A stretch of DNA of 64,000 bases from an uncultured Bacilli bacterium (GTDB lineage: Bacteria; Bacillota_I; Bacilli_A; RFN20; CAG-826). Within the stretch, counting starts at the first letter, position 1. Each line of letters begins with the position of its first letter. The DNA lies in NCBI GenBank assembly GCA_934168325.1, contig CAKPNG010000002.1:1-64000 (forward strand). Reading direction: 5' to 3'. Positions 42,031 through 50,250 of the stretch are shown here, one piece after another. The notes under the pieces were generated by a model. That model made no database searches. It was given only the letters and a program-made list of their open reading frames with translations, and had not been told where the DNA came from. The translations under genes were made by a program, and so were the position numbers.

Positions 42031-43838
42031 TTATATCCATATTGATTATTATTACCTTTAATAGCTATATATGTTCCTACTTCTACATTAGTAAGATTAA
42101 ATGTATTATAAAGATCAACACAAGCATATTTATGAATTGGTGAATTTTTATAAGGTTGAAACTCATAATTTACACCCATATTTTTTAAACTAGAAAATAC
42201 TATATTAAACGTAGCACTTCCTTCTTGTGTTTCGTATTCTAAGATACTGCCATTATTAATATTTAAAGTTCCTAATGAAGAAATTGCACTAATATTTCCG
42301 CCAAATTTTGCTCCATTATTAATATTTAAAGTTCCCTCATTTATTAATAAAGCATCCCCTTTATCATAAGGATAAATAGTTCCTGCAGGAGATCTTTCAT
42401 CTTCATATAATTTTTTATCGTTATTTGATGAATCATATAAAATGAAAGGACTATTTATATTGACAGTAGATTCTTCTTTAATAATTAATTCAGAACCTCC
42501 TAAAAATTTAATTCTTTGATTAAAATTTAGATTATATCCTGAATTAACAGTTATAGAAAAATTCCATGGAATTGGATAATCAACCTCTTTTGTTTGCATT
42601 GATGTTTTTAACATATTTTTAACAATACTTGTTAATAGTGAACTATTACTCCATCCACCTATATATACTGAACGTGTTTCTACTTTTGCATCATTAGAGG
42701 CATTTAAACTTATCTCGAAATAATTGAAATCAACATTAGCGTTGAATGTGAAGATAGTCTCAGCATTTGGACCTGCAACAAAGGAATTATAAGTATTATA
42801 ATTAGTAAATTTATTGTCGTTAGATTTATAAATTAAGTTAATATATCCATCGTTTCTAATTTTAAAAACAGATGCTTCTTCTTGAGAAATAAAATTTATT
42901 TCGCTCACATTATGACGAGCGTTCATTGTGACTCTAACTTTAACTTTTAGAACTTCTTTTTCAATTTGTGTATAACCAGTAAATAAATCTACATAACCAA
43001 TCATTTTACATCCATAATAATGATTCTGTTCTATCTTAATATTAGGAAAATCATACTGAGATAAAGGAAATTCTTTATAAGTTTCATTAGCATATAGACT
43101 AGCAGTACATCCTCCGCCTTTATAGTCATAAAAGACCATAGGAAGTTTAACTATTCCATAATTCTCTAATATTGCTCCTCTATTATTAGAATCTTCTTTA
43201 ATATAGCCTAAACAATCGATAATACCGGTATTTTTATTAATTATTCTTGCACCTTTATTTAAGTATAATTCACAATAATATCCAGAAGTATTACCTGCTA
43301 AAACTGTGTTATCGTTGCCTACAATTCCACCTATATTAATAGTACCAAAATTAGTCAATGTTACATTGCTAGCAAGTGTTACTCTATTCACTAAATATTT
43401 ATTAACACTGGCTTCATCTTGATCAGCAAATTGATTAGATGTATACTCTCCTATTTCTCTCCATGTATTAGATGTTTTAGCTTCTTTTTGTCGACCATCC
43501 CAATCAAATTCATCTTTTCTAGATATAGGTAAAGTTAAAGTTACTCCACTATTTATAACTACATTAGAATATATAGTTGGATTTTTATCTTTATAACAAT
43601 AAATAGTATCACCACTATTAGCATTATTTAAAGCATCCTCAATCATATAATATTTAATATTTGTTTTACTATTAAAACAAACATAATCATTAATATTATT
43701 TCCTATTTTATTATTAAAATAATTATTAACTAAATTCCAACTACTATAGCCAATATTAAATATACTTACTAAAAATAATAAGATAATTAATAAAGACAAA
43801 GAATGTTTAAATATATATTTATTGTTAAATTTATTCAT
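42021..43838 (-). CDS. Large exported protein of unknown function
   Basis: 605 residues. An N-terminal signal/anchor (positive residues, hydrophobic 13-30, then GYSSW) is followed by an extracellular region rich in Asn, Ser, Thr and Tyr. Repeated short beta-type units such as TLTNFGTINIGG, GTLNINNGAKFGG and GTLNINNGSIL suggest a right-handed beta-helix, as in adhesins or polysaccharide-binding surface proteins. No catalytic motif recognised. Overlaps the previous gene by eight bases, so coexpressed with it. The GYSSW end of the signal recalls SipW-processed (TasA/camelysin-like) signals, but no SipW gene is here. Confidence 0.6.
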   Translation of the reverse strand: MNKFNNKYIFKHSLSLLIILLFLVSIFNIGYSSWNLVNNYFNNKIGNNINDYVCFNSKTNIKYYMIEDALNNANSGDTIYCYKDKNPTIYSNVVINSGVTLTLPISRKDEFDWDGRQKEAKTSNTWREIGEYTSNQFADQDEASVNKYLVNRVTLASNVTLTNFGTINIGGIVGNDNTVLAGNTSGYYCELYLNKGARIINKNTGIIDCLGYIKEDSNNRGAILENYGIVKLPMVFYDYKGGGCTASLYANETYKEFPLSQYDFPNIKIEQNHYYGCKMIGYVDLFTGYTQIEKEVLKVKVRVTMNARHNVSEINFISQEEASVFKIRNDGYINLIYKSNDNKFTNYNTYNSFVAGPNAETIFTFNANVDFNYFEISLNASNDAKVETRSVYIGGWSNSSLLTSIVKNMLKTSMQTKEVDYPIPWNFSITVNSGYNLNFNQRIKFLGGSELIIKEESTVNINSPFILYDSSNNDKKLYEDERSPAGTIYPYDKGDALLINEGTLNINNGAKFGGNISAISSLGTLNINNGSILEYETQEGSATFNIVFSSLKNMGVNYEFQPYKNSPIHKYACVDLYNTFNLTNVEVGTYIAIKGNNNQYGYKKV

Positions 43839-44583
43839 ATTTATCTATATCCATATAAAATTCAAAACTACCATTTTTAGTTACTAAATAATCATATATA
43901 TTAGATAATCTATTACTACTGATAGGACTTATATTAATAACTAAATAAGTCTCTAGTGTATCTATCTCTTTAGTTAAAATATTAGCTAAAGATAAGCTAT
44001 ATTCGACACTATTTGTATTTGTATCTATTATATAATTATCATTATTAACTATATTAGAACTTAATAAATCTTCATCTTTATATGTTAATAAACCATTATA
44101 ATATTGATATAACTTAGAATTATTAAATTTAAATAAGCCAACATTGTTTGCATTTAAATCATTGCTAATTAATTTTAATTTATATTTAAATGTTAATGAC
44201 TTATTAACATTTAATTCATTAAATTCTTTTAATTTATTTAAATTGAAATTTATATAAAATAGTAATTCACCAACGTTAGTTCCTGCATTATTAATATCAT
44301 TATTTGAATTATTATTATGATTAATGAAACCATTAAAGTTATTATTATTTATTCTATATAACAAAGGTCTATATCCATTATTAGGTTTATTAGCTTGATC
44401 TACATAAACATATTTGCTATATACACCATTAACATTACCTATTTTAACGTCAATATTTCTTACTTCACTATTTAAATTATTATCACTAATAATGAAACTA
44501 GAAAATCCTATTCCTATAATAGAAAACATAGAAAAATATATTAATGATCCTACAAAAATATTTTTATTATATTTATTTTTCAT
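43831..44583 (-). CDS. Exported protein with TasA/camelysin-like signal, unknown function
   Basis: 250 residues. N-terminal signal with hydrophobic core (about 11-32) ending GIGFSSF, then an Asn-rich extracellular domain with predicted beta strands (VKIGNVNGVYSKYVYV, LTFKYKLKLIS). The signal form resembles SipW substrates such as TasA, which build extracellular fibres; that is inference from the signal only. Its ribosome site lies inside a hairpin loop (see 44581-44607). First gene of a two-gene operon of secreted proteins. Confidence 0.55.
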   Translation of the reverse strand: MKNKYNKNIFVGSLIYFSMFSIIGIGFSSFIISDNNLNSEVRNIDVKIGNVNGVYSKYVYVDQANKPNNGYRPLLYRINNNNFNGFINHNNNSNNDINNAGTNVGELLFYINFNLNKLKEFNELNVNKSLTFKYKLKLISNDLNANNVGLFKFNNSKLYQYYNGLLTYKDEDLLSSNIVNNDNYIIDTNTNSVEYSLSLANILTKEIDTLETYLVINISPISSNRLSNIYDYLVTKNGSFEFYMDIDKYE

Positions 44584-44607
44584 ATCTAAAATCTCCTTTT
44601 AGATATG
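44581..44607 (-). promoter_or_regulatory. Hairpin holding the Shine-Dalgarno in its loop and the start codon in its stem
   Basis: On the minus strand CATATCTAAAA and TTTTAGATATG form a perfect 11-bp stem with the five-base loop GGAGA. The loop is the Shine-Dalgarno core and the last three bases of the stem are the ATG of the exported-protein gene. This is the layout of a translational switch (thermosensor or protein-bound operator). Confidence 0.75.
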
Positions 44608-44924
44608 AAAAAGGCTTATAATTTAATCTCTTCCTATATATATATATATATATATATTGCTCATGCTTTAATTATAAACACTTCAATATTAATTTATAAG
44701 AGACACTTTGTGTCAGTTTAAAATGTATTTATTAACTAAATATTAATAATTATATTATCGCTAATTGAAAAAACTTACTTTCTAAAGAAAATGCGTTAAG
44801 AAAAATCAATTCTTTGTTGCTTTTAATGTATTGATTTATACTGTTTATTTTCTTATTAAAAAGCCAATAATGTTACTAAGGCAAAATATTACAAAAATTA
44901 AAAATACACTTTCTATAGTTCCTA
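44608..44924. other. Intergenic region with a TA-dinucleotide tract
   Basis: Contains a pure TA run of 23 bases at 44635-44657, about 28 bases upstream of the hairpin ribosome site, where it could vary promoter spacing by slippage. The remaining sequence to 44924 is A/T-rich without a gene, clear promoter or terminator. Confidence 0.5.
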
Positions 44925-45533
44925 TTAAAAAATTATTCTAAAATTTTCAATAAGTTCATTAATAACATTATCTTTAATAACATCTTTGCTACTATACATA
45001 TTTGTCTGAAGTTCCATAATTTTATAATTATTATAAATAAAATAAATTATATAACCGCCATCATTATAATTATTAACTACATATTCAATTTTATTATTTG
45101 AAAAAACACTATTTTCACCATAAAAAGGGTAAAAATAAAGATAAATTTGATTATAGACTGGTAACTCTGTAGTATTTTCAATAAATAACTGTTTAATCCA
45201 AAAATAATCGTATGTGGAGTTAAAAATATCCTCCTTATTAGAAAAATTACCATCTATATGACCGTAAAATCCTGTAGTAAAACATACATATTTTTTTGGC
45301 ACGTTAAATGATGATAACCCAAAATTAAATTCGGCATTTTTTTGAGTGTTTCTTAAATCTATTAAAAATTTTGAAACTTCATTCAAATCATTAAACCCTT
45401 TAGTCCACCGAATTCTATCCTTGCCAGGTAAAACTAAATCATCATCTGAGTTTTTACTATTAGTAGGATTACAACCAGCACATAAAAAACAAGTTATTAA
45501 GGGCAATACAATAGTTAGTTGCTTTGCTTTCAT
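44925..45533 (-). CDS. Putative lipoprotein, unknown function
   Basis: 202 residues. Signal peptide with lipobox FLCAGC (Cys21), then an Asn/Ser linker and a domain with many aromatic residues (YLYFYPFYGEN, GGYIIYFIYNNYKI). No family recognised. No Shine-Dalgarno: TG-A-TAAAAT ends six bases before the ATG, indicating a leaderless start. The IS insertion lies just upstream, and the direct repeat preserves this promoter. Confidence 0.6.
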   Translation of the reverse strand: MKAKQLTIVLPLITCFLCAGCNPTNSKNSDDDLVLPGKDRIRWTKGFNDLNEVSKFLIDLRNTQKNAEFNFGLSSFNVPKKYVCFTTGFYGHIDGNFSNKEDIFNSTYDYFWIKQLFIENTTELPVYNQIYLYFYPFYGENSVFSNNKIEYVVNNYNDGGYIIYFIYNNYKIMELQTNMYSSKDVIKDNVINELIENFRIIF

Positions 45534-45666
45534 ATTTTTATTTTATCATTTCATAAATTAAAAAACAAATTACTTATTTGGCATTAAGATTATAATGTCA
45601 ATTAACTTGGTAAAACTTTATTTTAATCTATTCACAAATGAATGAAAAAATATTACAATTATATTA
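45528..45666. repeat. 139-bp direct repeat, left copy (target duplication of the IS)
   Basis: Identical to 47567-47705 (offset 2039 bases). It carries the start of the lipoprotein gene, the divergent promoters of the lipoprotein and the MgtC gene, and the first codons of the MgtC frame. Such a long target duplication is a known peculiarity of IS1634. Confidence 0.93.
45540..45548 (-). promoter_or_regulatory. Extended -10 of the lipoprotein gene
   Basis: Minus strand TG-A-TAAAAT, six bases before the ATG at 45533. A duplicate at 47579-47587 in the right repeat points into the IS and could drive its transposase. Confidence 0.5.
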
Positions 45667-45686
45667 CCTGTCTTTTTAAGATAAGC

Positions 45687-46244
45687 TTATTTTATTGTGC
45701 TAAAACGATAATTTTTAATTAATTTAAGGTCTTTTTCATTAAATATTTTTTTAATTATAGGAAGATTAGTAATAGCTGTTAATTCATCAATAGAGTCTCT
45801 CTTTTTAAGCAAATTTACACTTAAATCTTCATTAACAAAAATCTCAAATTTTCTAATAAAATTAATGATTGTAGTTGCTGGAATTTCATCTTTTAGTAAA
45901 ACTAACTCGATATATCTTATAAAAACTAAAGATAAATAACACATTAAAAAATGACCATAAATTTTAAATTTTCCTTGTAAATATGTAGGTCTTGCACAAA
46001 GATCTGTTTTAAGAATTCTAAATGATTCTTCAATTCTCCAAAGCCTATGATAAACATCATATACTTCTTTAGAACTTGTGGAAATTTCAGATGTAATAAG
46101 CATGTTGTAGCCGCAATACTTAAGGTCTTTTTCAATTTTTTCTTGATCAATTATTTTTGATACGTTTTCAAAATTAATTTCACCATTTTCATCTATTTTC
46201 GCAAAATTTATATACCTAGAGCATTCACCATATTCCGCTTTTTT
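45687..46244 (-). CDS. IS1634-like transposase, C-terminal part (-1 frame)
   Basis: In-frame continuation of the transposase after a -1 shift: AEYGECSRYINF, then INFENVSKIID and SSKEVYDVYHRLWRIEESFRILKTD. The latter is the YREK-type motif of the IS4 superfamily with the third catalytic acid (Glu). Without the frameshift the upstream product lacks this Glu and cannot be active. An ATG at 46103 could start a separate fragment but has no ribosome site. Confidence 0.8.
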   Translation of the reverse strand, partial: KKAEYGECSRYINFAKIDENGEINFENVSKIIDQEKIEKDLKYCGYNMLITSEISTSSKEVYDVYHRLWRIEESFRILKTDLCARPTYLQGKFKIYGHFLMCYLSLVFIRYIELVLLKDEIPATTIINFIRKFEIFVNEDLSVNLLKKRDSIDELTAITNLPIIKKIFNEKDLKLIKNYRFSTIK

Positions 46245-47398
46245 GCTTGAGATAGTGCAAGTTTTTTAGCTTTTTCTATCATTAAATTAATTTCAATTCT
46301 ATGTTTATCTTCAAGCTTTTTTGACCAGTATATTATTCTTTTTTGCTTAAAATTTTTAGAATATTTAGCGCCATTAAATACAAAATCATATTTAAAATCA
46401 TCGATGCATTCTTTATATTTAAAAGTACAATTTTCTTCATTATCCTTTATATAATCGTCATCTTTGTCAACCCAAATAAGTTCTTTAGCAGATAATTTTT
46501 TAACTGAATTTGAATAGATATACCCATCTTTATTTAAATGACATTCAAATATATTTTGCCCACAATTTAGGCCTTTATCCGCAATTTGTATAGTTCTGCC
46601 TTTAATTTGATTAGTTTCTTTCATTTCATTAATTATTTCTCTAATAACAGGTTTTTCGCTTTGATTACCAGGAAACATTTTCATTGAAATAGCCATTTGA
46701 TTCTTGTCTAAAAGAAGACCCATTCCAATGATTGGATTTTTTCTATTTTCTTTGCTTGGACCTTTTTGTTTATCATCGTAAGGTTTATCAATTTCAAAAT
46801 AATAGTTTGTACAATCGAAAAAAACTTTATCAGTTGTAAATTTGTATAACTTTTTAAAACAATTGTTGAACAACTCAATAATACTTTGATAATCTTCTCC
46901 AAAAACATCGAGTGCATCGAGTAAATTTGGATAGGAAAAATCTGAAGAGAACAAAAATTTATCTTTTAGATTAATATATGCGTTTAATTTTGATGATGGA
47001 TCATAAATTTGAGAGGCAATTAAAAATTTCATAACATCAAATAGTTTATAATTCACACGTCTCCCATAATTCAGCATATTGATTGGCAATTCTATTTTTA
47101 AAGAATCTAAAAACGATGAAATAAAAGAAGTACCTACGTTTTTAATATCAGAAGAATCATCGATTGTCTTAATTTTATCGCGCATAATCTTTTCTTTTCT
47201 TTCTTTTTCCATTTGTTCCACTAATTTCTTTGCATAAGTTAGCGGATCATTGATACCTCTTTTCAATAAATCGGAATGATAGCCGATAACGGAAACAGAT
47301 TTTTGCGTTACGTAGCCTTTTTCTTTATCGTAATTACCATCATAAACTTGATAATAAACACCTTTATTTGTTTTGGTTTTCTTTAAAAAATAACTCAT
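46208..47398 (-). CDS. IS1634-like transposase, N-terminal part (0 frame)
   Basis: 396 residues. N-terminal YFLKKTKTNKGVYYQVYDGNYDKEKGYVTQKSV is typical of IS1634 transposases. RNase H-like domain: first Asp in FFDCTNYYFEID, second in IADKGLN, then a beta insertion. It stops at 46208 with the RNMVNALGI tail, shortly after a slippery AAAAAAG at 46238-46244. Start ATG 47398 with AGAGGT upstream. Confidence 0.88.
   Translation of the reverse strand: MSYFLKKTKTNKGVYYQVYDGNYDKEKGYVTQKSVSVIGYHSDLLKRGINDPLTYAKKLVEQMEKERKEKIMRDKIKTIDDSSDIKNVGTSFISSFLDSLKIELPINMLNYGRRVNYKLFDVMKFLIASQIYDPSSKLNAYINLKDKFLFSSDFSYPNLLDALDVFGEDYQSIIELFNNCFKKLYKFTTDKVFFDCTNYYFEIDKPYDDKQKGPSKENRKNPIIGMGLLLDKNQMAISMKMFPGNQSEKPVIREIINEMKETNQIKGRTIQIADKGLNCGQNIFECHLNKDGYIYSNSVKKLSAKELIWVDKDDDYIKDNEENCTFKYKECIDDFKYDFVFNGAKYSKNFKQKRIIYWSKKLEDKHRIEINLMIEKAKKLALSQAKKRNMVNALGI
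46238..46244 (-). other. Slippery heptamer A-AAA-AAG, candidate -1 frameshift signal
   Basis: Read on the minus strand in the 0 frame as GCA AAA AAG. A slip by one base gives AAA AAA and continues GCG GAA TAT, exactly the frame that carries the rest of the transposase. This is the classic heptamer used by several IS families. A simple one-A deletion would look the same. Confidence 0.6.
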
Positions 47399-47566
47399 AA
47401 TTTACCTCTACTTTATTATAGCACAAAATAGCACAATATAAAATAGTAAAATAAATATTTTGTCAATATTTTTAAAAATTAAAAAAATATCGACTAGTGC
47501 GATATTTTGTTATTAATTGAACATCATTTACTAAAAAATTTTATTGTGCTAACTTAAAAAGACGGG

Positions 47567-47705
47567 TTTCATATTTTTATTTTATCATTTCATAAATTAA
47601 AAAACAAATTACTTATTTGGCATTAAGATTATAATGTCAATTAACTTGGTAAAACTTTATTTTAATCTATTCACAAATGAATGAAAAAATATTACAATTA
47701 TATTA
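47567..47705. repeat. 139-bp direct repeat, right copy
   Basis: Partner of 45528-45666. It restores a complete promoter and start for the MgtC gene, so that insertion did not disrupt it. Between the transposase start (47398) and this repeat, 47399-47566 is the IS right end with no gene. Confidence 0.93.
47670..47698 (+). promoter_or_regulatory. Promoter of the MgtC-family gene, leaderless
   Basis: TTCACA, 17-bp spacer, TACAAT; the ATG at 47705 begins seven bases after the -10 box, and no Shine-Dalgarno exists before it. Its copy at 45631-45659 reads into the left end of the IS. Confidence 0.6.
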
Positions 47706-48466
47706 TGATATTAGAAAATTTATTATTAACTGAAACTACTTCTGGTTTCACTACCCCAAGTGGTATTGATTCTATTATTGTTAATTATTTTAATAACCTT
47801 GGATGGTACGGAAACCTCATACTTTTAATAATAAGTCTGCTAATCGCCACTATTTTTGGCGGAATTATCGGTTTTCAAAGAGAAACAAATGGGCATCCAG
47901 CAGGCTTTAGAACTCATATTTTAATATGTTTAGGTAGTGCTTTAATTATGATAATTTCTATATATGGAATACCTGGTTCTACTTCTAGAGATCCTATGAG
48001 ATTAGCAGCAGCTGGAGTTACTGGTGTTACTTTTTTAGGAGCAGGAAGCATTGTTAAAAATGGTGTTAATATAAAAGGATTAACTACAGCTGCTTCAATA
48101 TGGGTAACAATGGCTATAGGAATGACTTGTGGAGCAGGTTATTTTGTTATTGGCTTAATAGCTACTATATTTACAATGCTTTGTTTAATATCTTTCCAAA
48201 ATATAGAAAATAAAATTAAAAAGGGATTTATTAATGTTTCTATTATGACTTATGAAGATGAGCCAATAATGGCAGATTTATTAGAAACATTAAAGAAATA
48301 TAATATTAATTATTCAAATATAAAGTCTTTTGTAACCAAATATAATGGTAAAGATGCTCTTAAAATAACCTTTACCTGTAAAACAAAAAATGAAGATTTA
48401 ATTAATAGCTTTATTAATGAATTTAAAAACAAAAATAAACCTTTATCAATAAAAATAATTAAATAA
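47705..48466 (+). CDS. MgtC/SapB family membrane protein
   Basis: About 253 residues. Four to five transmembrane segments in the first 150 residues with the family core GGIIGFQRETNGHPAGFRTHILICLGSALIM, AAGVTGVTFLGAGSI and GLTTAASIWVTMAIGM. A cytoplasmic ACT-like domain of about 80 residues follows. The family is linked to Mg-limited growth and, in pathogens, virulence; the mechanism is unsettled. An earlier in-frame ATG at 47681 lies upstream of the -10 box, so 47705 is preferred. It converges on the HAD gene with an eight-base overlap. Confidence 0.88.
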   Translation: MILENLLLTETTSGFTTPSGIDSIIVNYFNNLGWYGNLILLIISLLIATIFGGIIGFQRETNGHPAGFRTHILICLGSALIMIISIYGIPGSTSRDPMRLAAAGVTGVTFLGAGSIVKNGVNIKGLTTAASIWVTMAIGMTCGAGYFVIGLIATIFTMLCLISFQNIENKIKKGFINVSIMTYEDEPIMADLLETLKKYNINYSNIKSFVTKYNGKDALKITFTCKTKNEDLINSFINEFKNKNKPLSIKIIK

Positions 48467-49259
48467 TTTTATTTATATAATGATCAATAGCATAAGTTAT
48501 GCCACAATCATTTACATCTTTAGTAACAAATTTAGCAACTTCTTTAACTTCTTTTAAAGCATTACCCATTGCAATACCATTAAAATTCTTAATCATTAAA
48601 TAATCATTTAATGCATCACCAAATGTAAAAATATCTTTTTGATTGACATTAATAATCTCAGCTAATTTACTCACACCACTAGCTTTATCTATTCCTTTAT
48701 TCATAATATCAATAAAAAAGATACTACTTCTTACTACATGATATTTATCACAAATTTCTTTTTTAATTACTGTTTGCTTACTATTTTCGGGATCTCCACC
48801 AACAATAATTTTATCGATTAACGTATCTTTACTATAATTAATTTTATTTAAATCATAAGGCAAAGCATCATTTAATCTTAATTCTCTTTCAATCCATTCA
48901 TCATATTTATAATACGCAACATAATTATCAAAAAAAGCAAAAACATTTAAGTTTAGAGGGTTTTTTTCAAAATCTAGGTACATTTCATTCAATAAAGAAA
49001 TAGGTAATCCATCTCTAAATAATAGATTGCCATCAAAATCATAGATACTTGCTCCATTAGAACAAATAGCATATTTATTACCTTCAACAAATAAAGATAA
49101 ATATTTTTTAACTCCTGGAAAAGGACGGCCGCTAGCAATAGCGACCGCTTCTCCATTACGTAAAAGATTATTTATTGATTCTATAGTTTCAGTTTTTATA
49201 TTTTGATCATAATCAATAATAGTTCCATCTACATCAAAAACAAATAATCTCATTGACAT
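48459..49259 (-). CDS. Cof-type HAD-IIB phosphatase
   Basis: 266 residues. Motif I FDVDGTIIDYD, motif II ASGRPFPG, a C2 alpha/beta cap, conserved Lys in KASGVSKLAE and motif IV FGDALNDYLMI. Cof/YwpJ-type enzymes dephosphorylate sugar phosphates and cofactors. AAGGA lies before ATG 49259; a second ATG two codons in is equally possible. Three bases separate its start from the aldolase stop, suggesting one operon with the two aldolases. Confidence 0.9.
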   Translation of the reverse strand: MSMRLFVFDVDGTIIDYDQNIKTETIESINNLLRNGEAVAIASGRPFPGVKKYLSLFVEGNKYAICSNGASIYDFDGNLLFRDGLPISLLNEMYLDFEKNPLNLNVFAFFDNYVAYYKYDEWIERELRLNDALPYDLNKINYSKDTLIDKIIVGGDPENSKQTVIKKEICDKYHVVRSSIFFIDIMNKGIDKASGVSKLAEIINVNQKDIFTFGDALNDYLMIKNFNGIAMGNALKEVKEVAKFVTKDVNDCGITYAIDHYINKII

Positions 49260-49261
49260 TT

Positions 49262-50212
49262 TTATTCCTTATCTAAATAAACGTGACCTGATGAGCCAAA
49301 TACATCTCTCATCTTTTCTCTTAACATCTCTGTAACTGCTTTTCTAGCTGGAGTTGTATATTTTCTAATTTCAAATTCTTCTGGATGTTCAACAAAGAAT
49401 TTTCTAACAGTTCCAGTCCAGCAGACTCTTAAATCAGTACCAACATTAATCTTACAAACAGCATGTCTACTAGCTTCTCTTAACATAGGTTCTGGAATAC
49501 CAATAGCTTGTTCCATTTTACCACCATAATTATTAATTAAAGCTAATTTATCTTGAGGAACACTACTAGAACCATGTAAAACTAATGGGAATCCAGGAAG
49601 TCTTCTTTCAACTTCTTCTAAGATATCAAATCTTAAAGCTGGTTTTTCTCCTGGTTTATATTTAAATGCACCATGAGCTGTACCAATAGCAACTGCTAAT
49701 GAATCAATATTAGTTCTATTTACAAATTCAACTACATCATCTGGATGGGTGAAATGGCCATATTTATCTTCAACAGTTGTATCATCTTCCATACCAGTAA
49801 TAGCACCAAGCTCACTTTCAACAACTACGCCATGAGCATGAGCATATTCTACTACTTCTTTAGTCATTTTAACATTAGTTTCGAAATCATATGCAGAAGC
49901 ATCGATCATAACACTTGTAAATCCTAAATCTACACAGTACTTACAAACTTCAACAGTTTTACCATGATCTAAATGAAGTGCAACTTCAACACCATCTTGA
50001 GCAGCAGCTGTTTTAACAATAGCCATTAAATAATCAGGACCTAAATATTTAATAACATTTTCAGTTATTTGAATAATAATAGGTGATTTTTCAAGCTTTG
50101 CAGCTTCAATAGCAGCAACAAATGTATCAAAAGTGTCAACATTAAATGCTCCGATTGAATATCCTCCCTTATATGCTCTTTCAAACATTCCTTTAGTAGT
50201 AACTAATCCCAT
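49262..50212 (-). CDS. fba: Class II fructose-bisphosphate aldolase (downstream copy)
   Basis: 316 residues. Zinc-dependent aldolase. Metal and substrate sites: ALHLDHGK (Asp, His), GFTSVMIDAS, ESELGAITG (Glu), VAIGTAHGAFKYKPG (His), VLHGSSSVP (His). Closely related to the neighbouring copy but diverged in the N-terminal third and C-terminus. Could be glycolytic FBP aldolase or a tagatose-bisphosphate/other ketose variant; sequence alone does not decide. Confidence 0.9.
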   Translation of the reverse strand: MGLVTTKGMFERAYKGGYSIGAFNVDTFDTFVAAIEAAKLEKSPIIIQITENVIKYLGPDYLMAIVKTAAAQDGVEVALHLDHGKTVEVCKYCVDLGFTSVMIDASAYDFETNVKMTKEVVEYAHAHGVVVESELGAITGMEDDTTVEDKYGHFTHPDDVVEFVNRTNIDSLAVAIGTAHGAFKYKPGEKPALRFDILEEVERRLPGFPLVLHGSSSVPQDKLALINNYGGKMEQAIGIPEPMLREASRHAVCKINVGTDLRVCWTGTVRKFFVEHPEEFEIRKYTTPARKAVTEMLREKMRDVFGSSGHVYLDKE

Positions 50213-50250
50213 AATAATCTCCTTTTTCTCTATTTATCTTATATATATAA

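Larger units (their letters stand above)
45667..47566 (-). mobile_element. IS1634-like insertion sequence (IS4 superfamily), 1900 bp
   Basis: Bounded by terminal inverted repeats CCTGTCTTTTTAAG (left) and CCCGTCTTTTTAAG (right, inverted), 13 of 14 matching, and flanked by 139-bp direct repeats. One transposase in two overlapping frames fills it. IS1634 of Mycoplasma mycoides is known for very long, variable target duplications and similar length. The perfect flanking repeats indicate a recent insertion. Confidence 0.93.

Noticed and set aside
45642..45666. Start of an MgtC-like gene fragment in the left direct repeat.
   Set aside because: Only the first eight codons are present as part of the 139-bp duplication; it is not a gene.
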